NCBI RefSeq assembly: GCF_025966695.1 | Contig: NZ_JAOEIY010000005.1 | Span: forward strand, 248,001-312,000 | Origin: Stutzerimonas sp. S1 | GTDB taxonomy: Bacteria > Pseudomonadota > Gammaproteobacteria > Pseudomonadales > Pseudomonadaceae | Length of the DNA: 64,000 nucleotides | Direction of reading: 5' to 3' | Shown here: positions 44,125-53,595 of the stretch, one piece after another | Position numbering within the stretch: position 1 is the first letter of the stretch | Layout: every line of letters begins with the position of its first letter | The notes under the pieces: generated by a model | What the model was told of the DNA's origin: nothing | The model's input: the letters and a program-made list of their open reading frames with translations, nothing else | Databases searched by the model: none | Position numbers and translations under genes: made by a program

Positions 44125-45621
44125 TCAGCTCTGGCTGCCGGGGCGATACTGCAGCGCTTCGGCGAGGTGCTGGCGACTGATGGACTCGGCCTGTTCCAGA
44201 TCGGCCAGCGTGCGTGCCACCTTGAGCAGACGGTGAGCGGCGCGCAGCGACAGGCCGAGGCGTTCGCAGGCACGTTCCAGCCACTGCTGGTCGTCATCGC
44301 CGAGCCGGCAGTGGTTGCGCAGTCCGGCGAGGTCGAGAAAGCCGTTGGCGCAGCCCTGGCGAGCCAGCTGGGCCTGCCGTGCCTGGGCGACCCGCGTGGC
44401 GACGCTGGCACTGCTCTCGCCGGCCACGGGAGCAGCGTGCAGCGAGGTCGCCTCGCGGGCGACGGTCAGGTGCAGGTCGATGCGATCGAGCAGCGGGCCG
44501 GAAAGCTTGCCGCGATAGCGTTGAATCTGGTCTGGCGAGCAGCGGCAGCGGCCACTCGGGTCGCCGAGGTAGCCGCACGGGCAGGGGTTCATTGCCGCTA
44601 CCAGCTGGAAACGCGCGGGAAATCGCACCTTGTCGCGGGCCCGGGCGATGACGATGTGCCCCGACTCCAGAGGTTCACGCAAGACCTCGAGCACCTTGCG
44701 GTCGAACTCGGGCAGCTCATCGAGAAACAGCACGCCGTGGTGCGCCAGGGTGATCTCGCCGGGCTGCGGTCGGCTGCCGCCACCCACCAGTGCCGGGCCG
44801 GATGCACTGTGATGGGGCTGACGGAACGGTCGTTGCGGCCAGTGGGCCAGCGGGCCATGGCTGGCCACCGACTGGATCGCCGCAACTTCCAATGCTTCCT
44901 GTTCATCCAGCGGCGGCAGCAAACCCGGCAGGCGGCTGGCCAGCAAGGTCTTGCCGGTGCCGGGTGGACCGGAGAACAGCAGGTTGTGCGCCCCGGCGGC
45001 GGCGATCAGCAGCCCGCGTTTGGCGGCCTGCTGGCCTTGCACGTCGGCCAGGTCCGGGTAGGGCTGAACCTGCCGCAGCAGGCCCTGGGCCACGTAGGGT
45101 TCGAGTGGTGTGACGCCGTTGAAGTGCGCGGCGACCTCAAGCAGGTGCTCGGCGGCATAGACGGTCAGTCCGGACGCGAGGCTGGCTTCCTCGGCGTTGG
45201 CTCGCGGTACGAGCAGGGCACGGCCGGCGGCGCGGGCGGCGAGTGCCGCCGGCAGCACGCCCTGAACTGGACGCAGTGCACCAGAAAGGGCCAGCTCGCC
45301 CAGGCATTCGAGGCGCTCGAGCGGCTCGGCTGGCAATTGGCCGCTGGCGGCGAGAATGCCCAGTGCGATGGCCAGGTCGAAACGCCCGCCATCCTTGGGC
45401 AGGTCGGCCGGTGCGAGATTCAGGGTGATGCGCCGTGCGGGGAAATCGAAACCGGAGGTGAGGATCGCGCTGCGCACGCGGTCCTTGCTCTCCTTGACCG
45501 CGGTTTCCGGCAGGCCGACCAGCGCCAGTGCCGGCAATCCGTTGGCCAGATGGGCTTCGACCGTCACCGGTGGCGCTTCGACGCCTACCTGTGCGCGGCT
45601 GTTTACGATGGCGAGGGACAT
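44125..45621 (-). CDS. comM: ComM / YifB AAA+ branch-migration helicase
   Basis: A 498-residue Mg-chelatase-like AAA+ protein. The N-terminal Lon-substrate-like domain (SLAIVNSRAQVGVEAPPVTV, with ETAVKESKDRVRSA) leads to an AAA+ core with Walker A LFSGPPGTGKTLLASRL at about 207-223 and the HHSASGPALVGGGSRPQPGE loop. Walker B is LFLDELPEF, and a zinc-finger-like CPCGYLGD stands near 345. ComM speeds branch migration of incoming single-stranded DNA in natural transformation. P. stutzeri is known to be naturally transformable. It follows ubiK after 33 bases on the same strand. Confidence 0.95.
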   Translation of the reverse strand: MSLAIVNSRAQVGVEAPPVTVEAHLANGLPALALVGLPETAVKESKDRVRSAILTSGFDFPARRITLNLAPADLPKDGGRFDLAIALGILAASGQLPAEPLERLECLGELALSGALRPVQGVLPAALAARAAGRALLVPRANAEEASLASGLTVYAAEHLLEVAAHFNGVTPLEPYVAQGLLRQVQPYPDLADVQGQQAAKRGLLIAAAGAHNLLFSGPPGTGKTLLASRLPGLLPPLDEQEALEVAAIQSVASHGPLAHWPQRPFRQPHHSASGPALVGGGSRPQPGEITLAHHGVLFLDELPEFDRKVLEVLREPLESGHIVIARARDKVRFPARFQLVAAMNPCPCGYLGDPSGRCRCSPDQIQRYRGKLSGPLLDRIDLHLTVAREATSLHAAPVAGESSASVATRVAQARQAQLARQGCANGFLDLAGLRNHCRLGDDDQQWLERACERLGLSLRAAHRLLKVARTLADLEQAESISRQHLAEALQYRPGSQS

Positions 45622-45654
45622 TCGATCACTCCTTGATCGGTGCCGCCGCCCGGT

Positions 45655-45918
45655 CTATTCGGCCGTGGGCGGGGCGAGCTTCTCTTCCAGTTCGGCGACT
45701 TTCGCTTCCAGCGCCTCCAGGCGGGCACGGGTGCGCGCCAGGACAACCATCTGGCTGTCGAATTCGTCGCGGCTGACCACATCGAGCTTGTTCAGTGCGC
45801 CTTGCACCACGGCCTTGAGCTGGGCTTCGAACTCGGGGCGCGGCAGCGGCGTCTCGCCATTGAACAGGCGCGAGGCTTGGGAGCCGAGGGCATCGAGGAA
45901 CGCTTTGGGTGGCAACAT
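45655..45918 (-). CDS. ubiK: Ubiquinone biosynthesis accessory factor UbiK
   Basis: An 87-residue BMFP-domain protein. The amphipathic N terminus (PPKAFLDALGSQASRLF) is followed by a C-terminal coiled coil (ARTRARLEALEAKVAELEEKL). UbiK helps the soluble Ubi complex make ubiquinone under oxygen. The start at 45918 gives the usual family beginning MLPPKAFLDAL; in-frame starts upstream are not supported. It is divergent from glnK and first in a ubiK-comM pair, its common neighbourhood. Confidence 0.9.
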   Translation of the reverse strand: MLPPKAFLDALGSQASRLFNGETPLPRPEFEAQLKAVVQGALNKLDVVSRDEFDSQMVVLARTRARLEALEAKVAELEEKLAPPTAE

Positions 45919-45986
45919 GACAAGTACCTGCATTTGAACGGCCGGCAGTGTAGCACGCGAATTTCCGAGGGCTGCTTGCCTGCAGG

Positions 45987-46003
45987 TGCACAAAATTTGC
46001 GCA
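45987..46003. promoter_or_regulatory. NtrC binding-site candidate 1
   Basis: TGCACAAAATTTGCGCA matches the NtrC dyad TGCRC-N7-GYGCA. Its centre is about 116 bases upstream of the sigma-54 element and 33 bases (three helical turns) from the next dyad, so two dimers could sit on the same face of the DNA. Confidence 0.75.
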
Positions 46004-46019
46004 GTCGGACGTGCATGAG

Positions 46020-46036
46020 TGCGCTGTTTTGGTGCG
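46020..46036. promoter_or_regulatory. NtrC binding-site candidate 2
   Basis: TGCGCTGTTTTGGTGCG matches the NtrC dyad TGCRCY-N5-GGTGCR except for the final position. It lies about 83 bases upstream of the sigma-54 element, a typical enhancer distance. Confidence 0.75.
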
Positions 46037-46110
46037 TCATGTTGTCCCTGTCTACCCGTCATGCCTGGCAGTGGCGGCCAAGCCCCGCAATCGCGGGCGT
46101 TGCGTAAAAC

Positions 46111-46126
46111 TGGCACCGATTCTGCT
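46111..46126 (+). promoter_or_regulatory. Sigma-54 (-24/-12) promoter of glnK
   Basis: TGGCACCGATTCTGCT has the invariant GG and GC at the proper spacing and fits TGGCACG-N4-TTGCW with two changes. With NtrC-like dyads upstream it predicts NtrC-dependent transcription of glnK and the two amt genes under nitrogen limitation. Confidence 0.82.
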
Positions 46127-46264
46127 TTGACCCTGATGACGCACGCACCAGAGCGTTGCGACGCTCGATGATTCGAGTCGTTTTGCTGGAAGGGATGAGG
46201 TGTCGGACCTGCGCTTGGCCATCAGTCCAAGCGTTACAAGAGCCGGACACCAGCTTAGACTTGA

Positions 46265-46651
<387 letters not shown>

Positions 46652-46689
46652 GCGACACCTCCGAACCCCCACGCCCCAGGAGTAAAACC

Positions 46690-48006
46690 ATGACTCTGCG
46701 TAAATTCGCAGGGCTAGGAGCCCTTTTGTCTCTGTTAAGCCCCGGCCTGGCCATGGCGCAGGAGGCGACGCTGGATTCAGGCGATACGGCATGGATGCTC
46801 ACAGCCACCGCGCTGGTGCTGTTCATGACGATCCCTGGCCTGGCGTTGTTCTACGGCGGCATGGTCCGTTCGAAGAACATCCTCTCGGTGATGATGCAGT
46901 GCTTTGCCATCACCGGCCTGATGAGCATTCTCTGGATGGTCTACGGCTATAGCCTGGCGTTCGACACGTCCGGCATGGAAGCAGGCGTCACCAACTTCAA
47001 CTCCTTCGTCGGCGGCCTGGATCGCGCGTTCCTCAGCGGTCTGACGATCGACAGTCTGGTCGGCGCCTTCCCCGAAAGCGTCTTCATCACCTTCCAGATG
47101 ACCTTCGCCATCATCACTCCGGCGCTGATCGTCGGCGCCTTCGCCGAGCGCATGAAGTTCTCCGCGATGCTGCTGTTCATGGGCGTCTGGTTCACCCTGG
47201 TCTATGCGCCGATCGCGCACATGGTCTGGGGTGGCGACGGCGGTCTGATGTGGGACTGGGGCGTGCTGGACTTCGCCGGCGGCACCGTGGTTCACATCAA
47301 CGCCGGTATCGCTGGCCTGGTGGCCTGCCTGGTGCTGGGCAAGCGCAAGGGCTTCCCGACCACACCGATGGCACCGCACAACCTGGGCCTGACCCTGGTG
47401 GGCGCCGCGATGCTGTGGATCGGCTGGTTCGGCTTCAACGCCGGCTCGGCGGTGGCGGCCAACGGTACCGCGGGAATGGCCATGCTGGTGACCCAGATTG
47501 CCACCGCAGCCGCGGCGCTGGGCTGGATGTTCGCCGAGTGGATCACCCACGGCAAACCGAGCGCGCTGGGTATTGCGTCCGGGGTCGTCGCCGGCCTGGT
47601 GGCCATCACTCCGGCCGCCGGTACCGCCGGCCCGATGGGCGCGCTGGTCATCGGCCTGGCCTCGGGCGTGATCTGCTTCTTCTGCGCCACCAGCCTCAAG
47701 CGCAAGCTCGGCTACGACGATTCGCTGGACGCCTTCGGCGTGCACGGCGTGGGGGGCATCGTCGGCGCCCTGCTCACCGGTGTGTTCGCCGCGCCGGCGC
47801 TGGGCGGCTTCGGCGAAGTGGAGAACATCGCCTTGCAGCTGTGGATTCAGTTCAAGGGCGTGCTGTTCACCGTCGTCTACACCGCCGTCGTCACCTACCT
47901 GATCCTCAAGGTGATCGATCTGGTGATGGGCCTGCGGGTGAACGAGGAGCAGGAAACCGTCGGCCTCGACCTCAGCCTGCACAACGAGCGTGGCTACAAC
48001 CTGTAA
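46690..48006 (+). CDS. amtB: Ammonium transporter AmtB (first copy)
   Basis: A 438-residue Amt-family ammonium channel. It has a cleavable signal peptide (about 1-24, ending AMAQE), unlike the second copy, and 11 predicted membrane segments. The twin pore histidines lie in GGTVVHINAGIAGLV and FGVHGVGGIVGAL, and the Asp near the first His is in VLDFAGG. The short C terminus carries the PII-contact region MGLRVNEEQETVGLDLSLHN. It lies 38 bases after glnK, with which it is normally complexed. Confidence 0.96.
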   Translation: MTLRKFAGLGALLSLLSPGLAMAQEATLDSGDTAWMLTATALVLFMTIPGLALFYGGMVRSKNILSVMMQCFAITGLMSILWMVYGYSLAFDTSGMEAGVTNFNSFVGGLDRAFLSGLTIDSLVGAFPESVFITFQMTFAIITPALIVGAFAERMKFSAMLLFMGVWFTLVYAPIAHMVWGGDGGLMWDWGVLDFAGGTVVHINAGIAGLVACLVLGKRKGFPTTPMAPHNLGLTLVGAAMLWIGWFGFNAGSAVAANGTAGMAMLVTQIATAAAALGWMFAEWITHGKPSALGIASGVVAGLVAITPAAGTAGPMGALVIGLASGVICFFCATSLKRKLGYDDSLDAFGVHGVGGIVGALLTGVFAAPALGGFGEVENIALQLWIQFKGVLFTVVYTAVVTYLILKVIDLVMGLRVNEEQETVGLDLSLHNERGYNL

Positions 48007-48020
48007 GGCATTCACGGAGT

Positions 48021-48045
48021 TCATTCCGGAGCCAACCCGGAATGA
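48021..48045 (+). other. Hairpin between the two amt genes
   Basis: TCATTCCGG (48021-48029) and CCGGAATGA (48037-48045) pair perfectly around a 7-base loop, 14 bases after the first amt stop codon. There is no T-tract. It may stabilise the upstream mRNA or limit read-through into the second amt gene. Confidence 0.6.
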
Positions 48046-48057
48046 CGGCAGGCCCCG

Positions 48058-48073
48058 GGCCCGCTCGCGGGCC
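48058..48073 (+). other. GC-rich hairpin before second amt gene
   Basis: GGCCCGCTCGCGGGCC forms a very stable GC stem (six pairs, CTCG loop) 42 bases before the second amt start and 12 bases after the previous hairpin. The two stems in tandem suggest a differential-expression element between the amt genes. Confidence 0.5.
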
Positions 48074-48114
48074 TGCACGAATAGCGCGCAAAGCGCGACA
48101 GCAAGAGGTGACAC

Positions 48115-49368
48115 ATGGATAGCACAGCATTGATACCCGTCCAGTACGGACTCGATACCTTCTACTTCGTGATCTGCGGGGCTTTGGTGATGTGGATGGC
48201 GGCCGGTTTTGCCATGCTCGAATCCGGCCTGGTACGCGCGAAGAACACCGCCGAAATCCTCACCAAGAACATCGTGCTCTACGCGGTGGCATCGGTGATG
48301 TACCTGCTGGTCGGCTACTACATCATGTATTCCAGTCCTGAGGGCGGCATCCTGCCGAGCCTAGGCCTGCTGATCGGCGACGAGCACGCGGTGGATGTGG
48401 TCGCTGCCGGCGGTGACGACGCGCCCTACTACTCGGCACGTGCCGACTTCTTCTTCCAGGTGGTGTTCGCCGCGACCTGCATGTCGGTGGTTTCCGGCGC
48501 GGTGGCCGAGCGCATGAAACTGTGGGCCTTCATCGCCTTCGCGGTGGTGATGACCGCTTTCATCTACCCGATCCAGGGCTTCTGGAAGTGGGGCGGCGGT
48601 TTCCTCGATGCAGCCGGTTTCATGGACTTCGCCGGCTCCGGCGTGGTGCACATGGCCGGTGCCACTGCCGCGCTGGCGGGCGTACTGCTGCTCGGTCCGC
48701 GCAAGGGCAAGTACGGGCCCAACGGTCAGATCAACGCGATCCCCGGCGCCAACCTGCCACTGGCGACCCTCGGTGCCTTCATCCTGTGGATGGGCTGGTT
48801 CGGCTTCAATGGCGGTTCGCAGCTGAAGATGAGCACCATCGAGGATGCCAACGCGGTCGCCCAGGTGTTCACCAACACCAACATGGCCGCTGCCGGCGGC
48901 CTGCTCGCCGCGTTGATCACGGCACGGCTGCTGTTCGGCAAGTCCGACCTGACCATGGTGCTCAACGGTGCGCTGGCCGGCCTGGTGGCGATCACTGCCG
49001 AGCCGCTCACCCCGAGTGCCCTGCAAGCCACACTGATCGGCGCGGTGGGCGGCGTACTGGTGGTGTTCAGCATCCTCACGCTGGACAAGCTGAAGCTGGA
49101 CGATCCGGTCGGCGCCATCTCGGTTCACGGTGTGGCCGGCATCTGGGGCGTGCTGGCGGTCCCGCTGACCAATAGCGATGCGACCTTCGGTGCCCAGCTG
49201 CTGGGTGTGGCGTCGATCTTTGCCTGGGTGTTCATCGCCAGTCTGATCGTCTGGGGCATCATCAAACTGGTGATGGGGCTGCGGGTGAGCGAGGAAGAGG
49301 AGTACGAAGGCGTCGACGTGGTCGAATGTGGCCTCGAGGCCTACCCGGAGTTCACGCGTCAGAAGTGA
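48115..49368 (+). CDS. Ammonium transporter (second, divergent copy)
   Basis: A 417-residue Amt-family ammonium channel, clearly different from the first copy. It has no signal peptide, begins directly with the first membrane segment (FYFVICGALVMWMAAGFAML), and has a long loop between segments 1-3. The twin pore histidines are present (SGVVHMAGATAALAG, ISVHGVAGIWGVL), as is the C-terminal MGLRVSEEEEYEGVDVVECG. It lies 108 bases after the first amt, with two hairpins between them, and ends in a strong terminator. A third paralogue elsewhere cannot be excluded. Confidence 0.95.
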   Translation: MDSTALIPVQYGLDTFYFVICGALVMWMAAGFAMLESGLVRAKNTAEILTKNIVLYAVASVMYLLVGYYIMYSSPEGGILPSLGLLIGDEHAVDVVAAGGDDAPYYSARADFFFQVVFAATCMSVVSGAVAERMKLWAFIAFAVVMTAFIYPIQGFWKWGGGFLDAAGFMDFAGSGVVHMAGATAALAGVLLLGPRKGKYGPNGQINAIPGANLPLATLGAFILWMGWFGFNGGSQLKMSTIEDANAVAQVFTNTNMAAAGGLLAALITARLLFGKSDLTMVLNGALAGLVAITAEPLTPSALQATLIGAVGGVLVVFSILTLDKLKLDDPVGAISVHGVAGIWGVLAVPLTNSDATFGAQLLGVASIFAWVFIASLIVWGIIKLVMGLRVSEEEEYEGVDVVECGLEAYPEFTRQK

Positions 49369-49384
49369 TCCTGATGCAGTTAGC

Positions 49385-49415
49385 AAGGGCGCCTTTTGGC
49401 GCCCTTTGTTTTTTT
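49385..49415 (+). terminator. Rho-independent terminator after amt genes
   Basis: AAGGGCGCC (49385-49393) and GGCGCCCTT (49398-49406) pair around a TTTT loop, followed by TGTTTTTTT. It closes the glnK-amt-amt transcript. Confidence 0.95.
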
Positions 49416-49466
49416 CGCCGCCGCGCTAGAATGCGCCCGACCAGCCGTTGGGCGTGAGCTTAGAAC

Positions 49467-49892
49467 ATGTGGCAACAGACCTTGATCACCCTGCGGCCAC
49501 GACCGCGCGGTTTTCATCTGATCACCGACGAACTGTTGGCGGAGCTGCCGGAACTGCGGCGCTGCGAGGTCGGTCTGTTACACCTGTGGTTGCGGCACAC
49601 CTCGGCCTCACTGACCATCAACGAAAACGCCGATGTTGCCGTGCGACGTGACTTCGAGCGTTTCTTCAATCGCCTGGTGCCGCAAGGCGAGGGCGGTTAC
49701 GAGCATGACTACGAAGGGCCGGATGATCTGCCGGCGCACTTCAAGGCCAGCCTGCTGGGCTGCCAGCTGAGTGTCCCGGTCAGCGCTGGCCGTCTTGGGC
49801 TGGGGACCTGGCAGGGCATCTATCTCGGCGAACACCGCGATCAGGGCGGCTCCCGGCAAGTGCTGGCGACCCTGCACGGGATGGCAAGTTGA
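49467..49892 (+). CDS. YjbQ family protein
   Basis: A 141-residue UPF0047/YjbQ-family protein. The diagnostic [20 protein letters not shown] lies at about 37-56. The D-x-R-x-D-FERF region, a [21 protein letters not shown] stretch and the C-terminal [13 protein letters not shown] are also present. Some members have thiamine-phosphate synthase activity, but the native role is uncertain. It is a short, single gene between the amt terminator and sutA. Confidence 0.9.
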   Translation: MWQQTLITLRPRPRGFHLITDELLAELPELRRCEVGLLHLWLRHTSASLTINENADVAVRRDFERFFNRLVPQGEGGYEHDYEGPDDLPAHFKASLLGCQLSVPVSAGRLGLGTWQGIYLGEHRDQGGSRQVLATLHGMAS

Positions 49893-49967
49893 ATTTTTTT
49901 TGGCGATGGCAATCATTGCGCATCGCTGGGCTATAACTTACCGCTTTGGCAAGCCATGAGGTTGAAC

Positions 49968-50303
49968 ATGAGCGACGAAGAACTCGAACAAGACGATCTG
50001 GATGTGACCGACGAGGAGGACGGCGAGGAAGAGCTGAACGCTGCCGACGACGGCGATGAGGCCCTGGACGACGAGGGCACCGACAGCGAACGCGCCACGC
50101 CGACGCCGAAGAAGGCCAAGGCCAAAGCCGCCGAGCCCGACGAGCTGCCCAGCCTGGAGGCCAAGCAGAAGGAGCGTGATGCCCTGGCGCGCGCCATGGA
50201 GGAATTCCTTGCGCGTGGCGGCAAGGTGCAGGAGGTCGAACCGAACGTGGTGGCCGACCCGCCAAAGAAGCCCGACAGCAAGTATGGCAGCCGGCCTATC
50301 TGA
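49968..50303 (+). CDS. sutA: RNA polymerase-binding regulator SutA
   Basis: A 111-residue acidic protein. The first 60 residues are almost all Asp, Glu and Ala. The rest carries SLEAKQKERDALARAMEEF and the near-invariant C terminus FLARGGKVQEVEPNVVADPP, KKPDSKYGSRPI. The pattern matches SutA of P. aeruginosa as I recall it, a mostly disordered protein that binds RNA polymerase and supports transcription during slow growth. The ATG at 49968 has TGAGG 6 bases upstream and gives the family start MSDEELEQ; an in-frame ATG four codons earlier is less likely. A terminator follows. Confidence 0.9.
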   Translation: MSDEELEQDDLDVTDEEDGEEELNAADDGDEALDDEGTDSERATPTPKKAKAKAAEPDELPSLEAKQKERDALARAMEEFLARGGKVQEVEPNVVADPPKKPDSKYGSRPI

Positions 50304-50322
50304 GTCCGCCCGCCACCTGAAG

Positions 50323-50347
50323 AGCCCGCCATCGCGCGGGCTTTTTC
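50323..50347 (+). terminator. Rho-independent terminator after sutA
   Basis: AGCCCGC (50323-50329) pairs with GCGGGCT (50336-50342) around a 6-base loop, followed by a T5 run. It is shared by the converging HAD gene region. Confidence 0.9.
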
Positions 50348-50400
50348 GTCTTGGCCTGTATGCGCTGGTGCGCTGCCGGATGGTTTCCGTCGCGGTGCGC

Positions 50401-51099
50401 TCAGGGCTGCCAGCGCTTGAGCAGCCTGGGTAGTTCCGTCAGGCTGTGGATCTCGGCATCGGGCTGATGCGCGTGCTGCCAGGGCTGCTGCTGCGGGTTG
50501 TACCAGATCGCGCGCAACCCGGCCTGCTGCGCGCCGAAGATGTCGTCCTCGTGATGGTCGCCGATGTGCACCGCGTGCTCGGCGGCCACTCCGGCCAGCC
50601 GCAGGGCCTCGCGGAACGGCTGTGGATCGGGCTTGCCGACGCCCAGCTCTTCGGCGCACAGGGCGAACTGGAAATAGTCGGCCAGCCCCAGCCGGCGCAC
50701 ATCGGCATTGCCATTGGTGAGCACACCCAGGGTGTAGTGGTTGGCCAGCCACTCCAGCGTGGGCAACACTTCGGGGGCCAACTCGATCGCATGGCGCGCA
50801 TCGAGGAACACTCGGAACCCTTCTTCGGCCAGCTGTTGCGCCTGTGCCTGCGGATAACCCGCATCGGCCAGCGCATGGAACAGGATGCGTCGGCGCAGTT
50901 CGCTGATGCGATGCTTGAGGCCCGGCTCCTGCTCGATCAGCATGCGTCGGATCGCTCCCAGCGCTTCGACAGGGAAGTCGCCGAGCAACGGCGCGTGCAT
51001 GGCCAGCCAGTCGCGCAGGACCCGCTCGGCGCCCTGAATGATCGGCTTGGCCTGCCAGAGCGTGTCGTCGAGGTCGAAGGTGATCAGGCGAATAGTCAC
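50401..51099 (-). CDS. HAD family hydrolase (YigB-like)
   Basis: A 232-residue HAD-superfamily phosphatase. Motif I is [10 protein letters not shown] at about 5-14, motif II is VLTNGN, motif III is the Lys in [10 protein letters not shown], and motif IV is [13 protein letters not shown]. The cap-domain size and the neighbouring xerC are those of YigB-type enzymes, which in E. coli dephosphorylate a flavin-synthesis intermediate. The function here is inferred from that. Its start overlaps the xerC stop by four bases (ATGA), so the genes are coupled. Confidence 0.9.
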   Translation of the reverse strand: MTIRLITFDLDDTLWQAKPIIQGAERVLRDWLAMHAPLLGDFPVEALGAIRRMLIEQEPGLKHRISELRRRILFHALADAGYPQAQAQQLAEEGFRVFLDARHAIELAPEVLPTLEWLANHYTLGVLTNGNADVRRLGLADYFQFALCAEELGVGKPDPQPFREALRLAGVAAEHAVHIGDHHEDDIFGAQQAGLRAIWYNPQQQPWQHAHQPDAEIHSLTELPRLLKRWQP

Positions 51100-51995
51100 G
51101 ATTCACTGTCCTGCTTGCGTTTGGCACGCGGGTGCGCCTGGTCATAGACCTTGGCCAGGTGTTGGAAATCCAGATGGGTATAGATCTGCGTGGTGCCGAT
51201 ATCGGCGTGGCCGAGCAGCTCCTGGACCGAACGCAAGTCCTGAGACGACTCCAGCAGATGGCTGGCGAAGCTGTGGCGCAGCATGTGCGGGTGCAGGTGC
51301 TGACCCAGCTCGCGCACACCGGCCTCGCGGACGCGCTTCTGCACGGCCCGCTGGCCGAGGCGCCGGCCCTGCTGGCCGATGAACAGTGCGCCGTCCTGCG
51401 GTCCGGCCAGGGCGCGTAGCGGCAGCCAGGCCTGCAGCGCTTCGCGCGCTTTGCGGCCGACCGGCAGCTCGCGAGCCTTGTTGCCCTTGCCGGTCACCCG
51501 TACCAGCCCGGCGGGCAGATCGAGTTGATCGAGGTCCAGGCCGACCAGCTCGGACAGGCGCAGGCCGGAGGAATAGAACAGCTCCAGCATGGCCTGATCG
51601 CGGCGGGCGATGAAATCGTCCTCCACGCCACCATCCAGCAGCTGCATGGCACGGTCGGTATCCAGCAGGCGCGGCAGGCGGCGTTCACCTTTCGGCGCGG
51701 ACAGCCCGGCAGCCGGATCGTGCTGACAGAGCCCTTCCTGGTTGAGGTAGCGATACAGGCCGCGTACCGAAGACAGCAGGCGCGCCAGGCTGCGGCTGGA
51801 CTGACCCTTGCGGTGCAGTTCGGCGATCAACTGACGCAGATGGGCGCTGCTCAGCTCGCGCCAAGTCTCCAGCCGTTGCCTTTCGCCATGGGCGATGACC
51901 TTGTGCAGATCGCGCCGATAGCCGTCCACCGAGTGCGGCGACAGCTGCCGGGTGCTGCGCAGGTGTTCGAGATAGGTGTCGAGTTCGGCTTGCAT
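51096..51995 (-). CDS. xerC: Tyrosine site-specific recombinase XerC
   Basis: A 299-residue tyrosine recombinase that resolves chromosome dimers at dif together with XerD. The N-terminal core-binding domain ([21 protein letters not shown]) leads to the catalytic domain. The active-site set is Arg in [12 protein letters not shown], His-x-x-Arg in [13 protein letters not shown], the late His in [16 protein letters not shown], and the nucleophile Tyr in that segment. The ATG at 51995 is chosen over a longer in-frame frame running into the DUF484 gene. It is part of lysA-dapF-DUF484-xerC-HAD, the usual Pseudomonas order. Confidence 0.97.
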   Translation of the reverse strand: MQAELDTYLEHLRSTRQLSPHSVDGYRRDLHKVIAHGERQRLETWRELSSAHLRQLIAELHRKGQSSRSLARLLSSVRGLYRYLNQEGLCQHDPAAGLSAPKGERRLPRLLDTDRAMQLLDGGVEDDFIARRDQAMLELFYSSGLRLSELVGLDLDQLDLPAGLVRVTGKGNKARELPVGRKAREALQAWLPLRALAGPQDGALFIGQQGRRLGQRAVQKRVREAGVRELGQHLHPHMLRHSFASHLLESSQDLRSVQELLGHADIGTTQIYTHLDFQHLAKVYDQAHPRAKRKQDSES

Positions 51996-52062
51996 TGCGG
52001 CTTCCTTCGAGGGCAGTAGGCGGCCCGCACCCGGGTCGCCGCTGCCGCGACGGAGGCGGGGT

Positions 52063-52758
52063 TCAGCGAACCGAGCGCAGCGGCGCGGCGAAACGCGGCA
52101 GCACCCGCGTGAGCACCTCGGCGATATAGCCGAGGAACAGCGTGCCCAGCGAGCTCTTGTAGTGTTGCGGGTCGGGGCTGCCGATCGCCAGGGTACCCAG
52201 CTGTTGTTCGAGCACGACCACCGCGGCGGAGCCGACGCCGGCGCTGTCTTCCTCGCCGAACAGGAAGGCCAGCTCATGCGGGCGCAGTGCACCGCAGATG
52301 GTCTTGCCACCGGCGAGCAGCCCGCCGATGCCCTGCTGGGCCTCGGCCGGACTGACACAGCGGCCCACTGGCAGCACGGCGTCGCTGAACAGGATCAGGC
52401 TGACGTAGGGCACCTGGAACTCATGGCGCAGGCTGTCCTCGACCGCGCTGACCACTTCCTCCAGGCTGCCGGCGTCGAGCAGGTCGAGCACCAGACGGCG
52501 GGTCTTGTCGAACAGCCGATCGTTGTCGCGCGCTACGTCCATCAGTTGCGACAGCCGGTGGCGCATCTCGATGTTGCGCTCACGCAACAGTTTGACCTGG
52601 CGCTCGACCAGCGACACGGCGGCGCCTGGCTGATGCGGCAGACGCAACTCGCTGAGCAGCTCGTCGTGATCGACGAAAAATTCCGGATGGGCGCGCAGAT
52701 AGGCGGCGACGGCTTCGGCGTCGGGCAGCGGCGGTGTGGCCGGGGTCTGCTCGGTCAT
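52063..52758 (-). CDS. DUF484 family protein
   Basis: A 231-residue DUF484 protein. It has an N-terminal helix ([20 protein letters not shown]), a coiled coil at about 45-85 ([20 protein letters not shown]), and a GAF-like C-terminal domain ending in [20 protein letters not shown]. No biochemical role is firmly known; genes of this family nearly always lie between dapF and xerC. Its start overlaps the dapF stop by four bases. Confidence 0.92.
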   Translation of the reverse strand: MTEQTPATPPLPDAEAVAAYLRAHPEFFVDHDELLSELRLPHQPGAAVSLVERQVKLLRERNIEMRHRLSQLMDVARDNDRLFDKTRRLVLDLLDAGSLEEVVSAVEDSLRHEFQVPYVSLILFSDAVLPVGRCVSPAEAQQGIGGLLAGGKTICGALRPHELAFLFGEEDSAGVGSAAVVVLEQQLGTLAIGSPDPQHYKSSLGTLFLGYIAEVLTRVLPRFAAPLRSVR

Positions 52759-53585
52759 AGGCGAACCTGTCCTTCAAAAACACGTACGGCGGGGCCGGTC
52801 ATCATAACCGGCTGACCCGGGCCTGCCCATTCAATGGACAGACGGCCGCCGGGGAGGTCGATCTGCACCGGCGAGTCCATCCAGCCCTGGCGGATGGCCG
52901 CAACCGCGGCGGCGCAGGCGCCGGTACCGCAGGCCTGGGTTTCCCCGGCACCGCGCTCCCAGACGCGCAGTCGCGCATGCTGGCGGTCGACCACCTGGAG
53001 GAAACCGACGTTGACCCGTTGCGGGAAGCGTGGATGGTGTTCGATCTTCGGGCCCAGCTCGTGCACCGGGGCGCTGGCGGTGTTGTCGACCCGCAGCACC
53101 GCATGCGGATTGCCCATGGACACCGCGGCGAGCGTCACCTGCTGTCCGTCGACCTGCAGCGGATAGTTCAGCGCCTCGGCGTCGGCCTGGAAGGGAATCT
53201 CCGCCGGCAACAGGCGTGGCGGGCCCATGTTGACGCGGACCTGGCCATCGGAGCGGATGTTCAGTTCGATGATGCCGCCCTTGGTCTCGACACGGATCGT
53301 GCGCTTGACGGTCAGGCGCTTGTCCAGCACGAAGCGGGCGAAGCAACGCGCACCGTTGCCGCATTGCTCCACTTCCGAGCCATCGGAGTTGAAGATGCGA
53401 TAGCGGAAGTCCACGTCCGGGTTCTGCGGCGGCTCGACGATCAGCAGCTGATCGAAGCCCACGCCGGTGTGGCGGTCGCCCCACTGCTTGGCGTGCTTGG
53501 GCTGGATGTGCGCGTGCTGGCTGACCAGGTCGATGACCATGAAGTCATTGCCCAGCCCGTGCATCTTGGTAAAACGCAAAAGCAT
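52755..53585 (-). CDS. dapF: Diaminopimelate epimerase
   Basis: A 276-residue PLP-independent epimerase that converts LL- to meso-diaminopimelate for lysine and peptidoglycan. The active-site cysteines are in [12 protein letters not shown] and [16 protein letters not shown]. The protein starts [20 protein letters not shown], which fixes the ATG at 53585; a 30-codon upstream extension has no family similarity. It follows lysA after 10 bases and overlaps the DUF484 gene. Confidence 0.97.
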   Translation of the reverse strand: MLLRFTKMHGLGNDFMVIDLVSQHAHIQPKHAKQWGDRHTGVGFDQLLIVEPPQNPDVDFRYRIFNSDGSEVEQCGNGARCFARFVLDKRLTVKRTIRVETKGGIIELNIRSDGQVRVNMGPPRLLPAEIPFQADAEALNYPLQVDGQQVTLAAVSMGNPHAVLRVDNTASAPVHELGPKIEHHPRFPQRVNVGFLQVVDRQHARLRVWERGAGETQACGTGACAAAVAAIRQGWMDSPVQIDLPGGRLSIEWAGPGQPVMMTGPAVRVFEGQVRL

Positions 53586-53595
53586 CGGGTCGGCC

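Noticed and set aside
46777-48114. 445-codon frame on the minus strand across the first amt gene
   Set aside because: Shadow of amtB; the translation is low-complexity and rich in His, Gln, Asp and Gly, with no family similarity.
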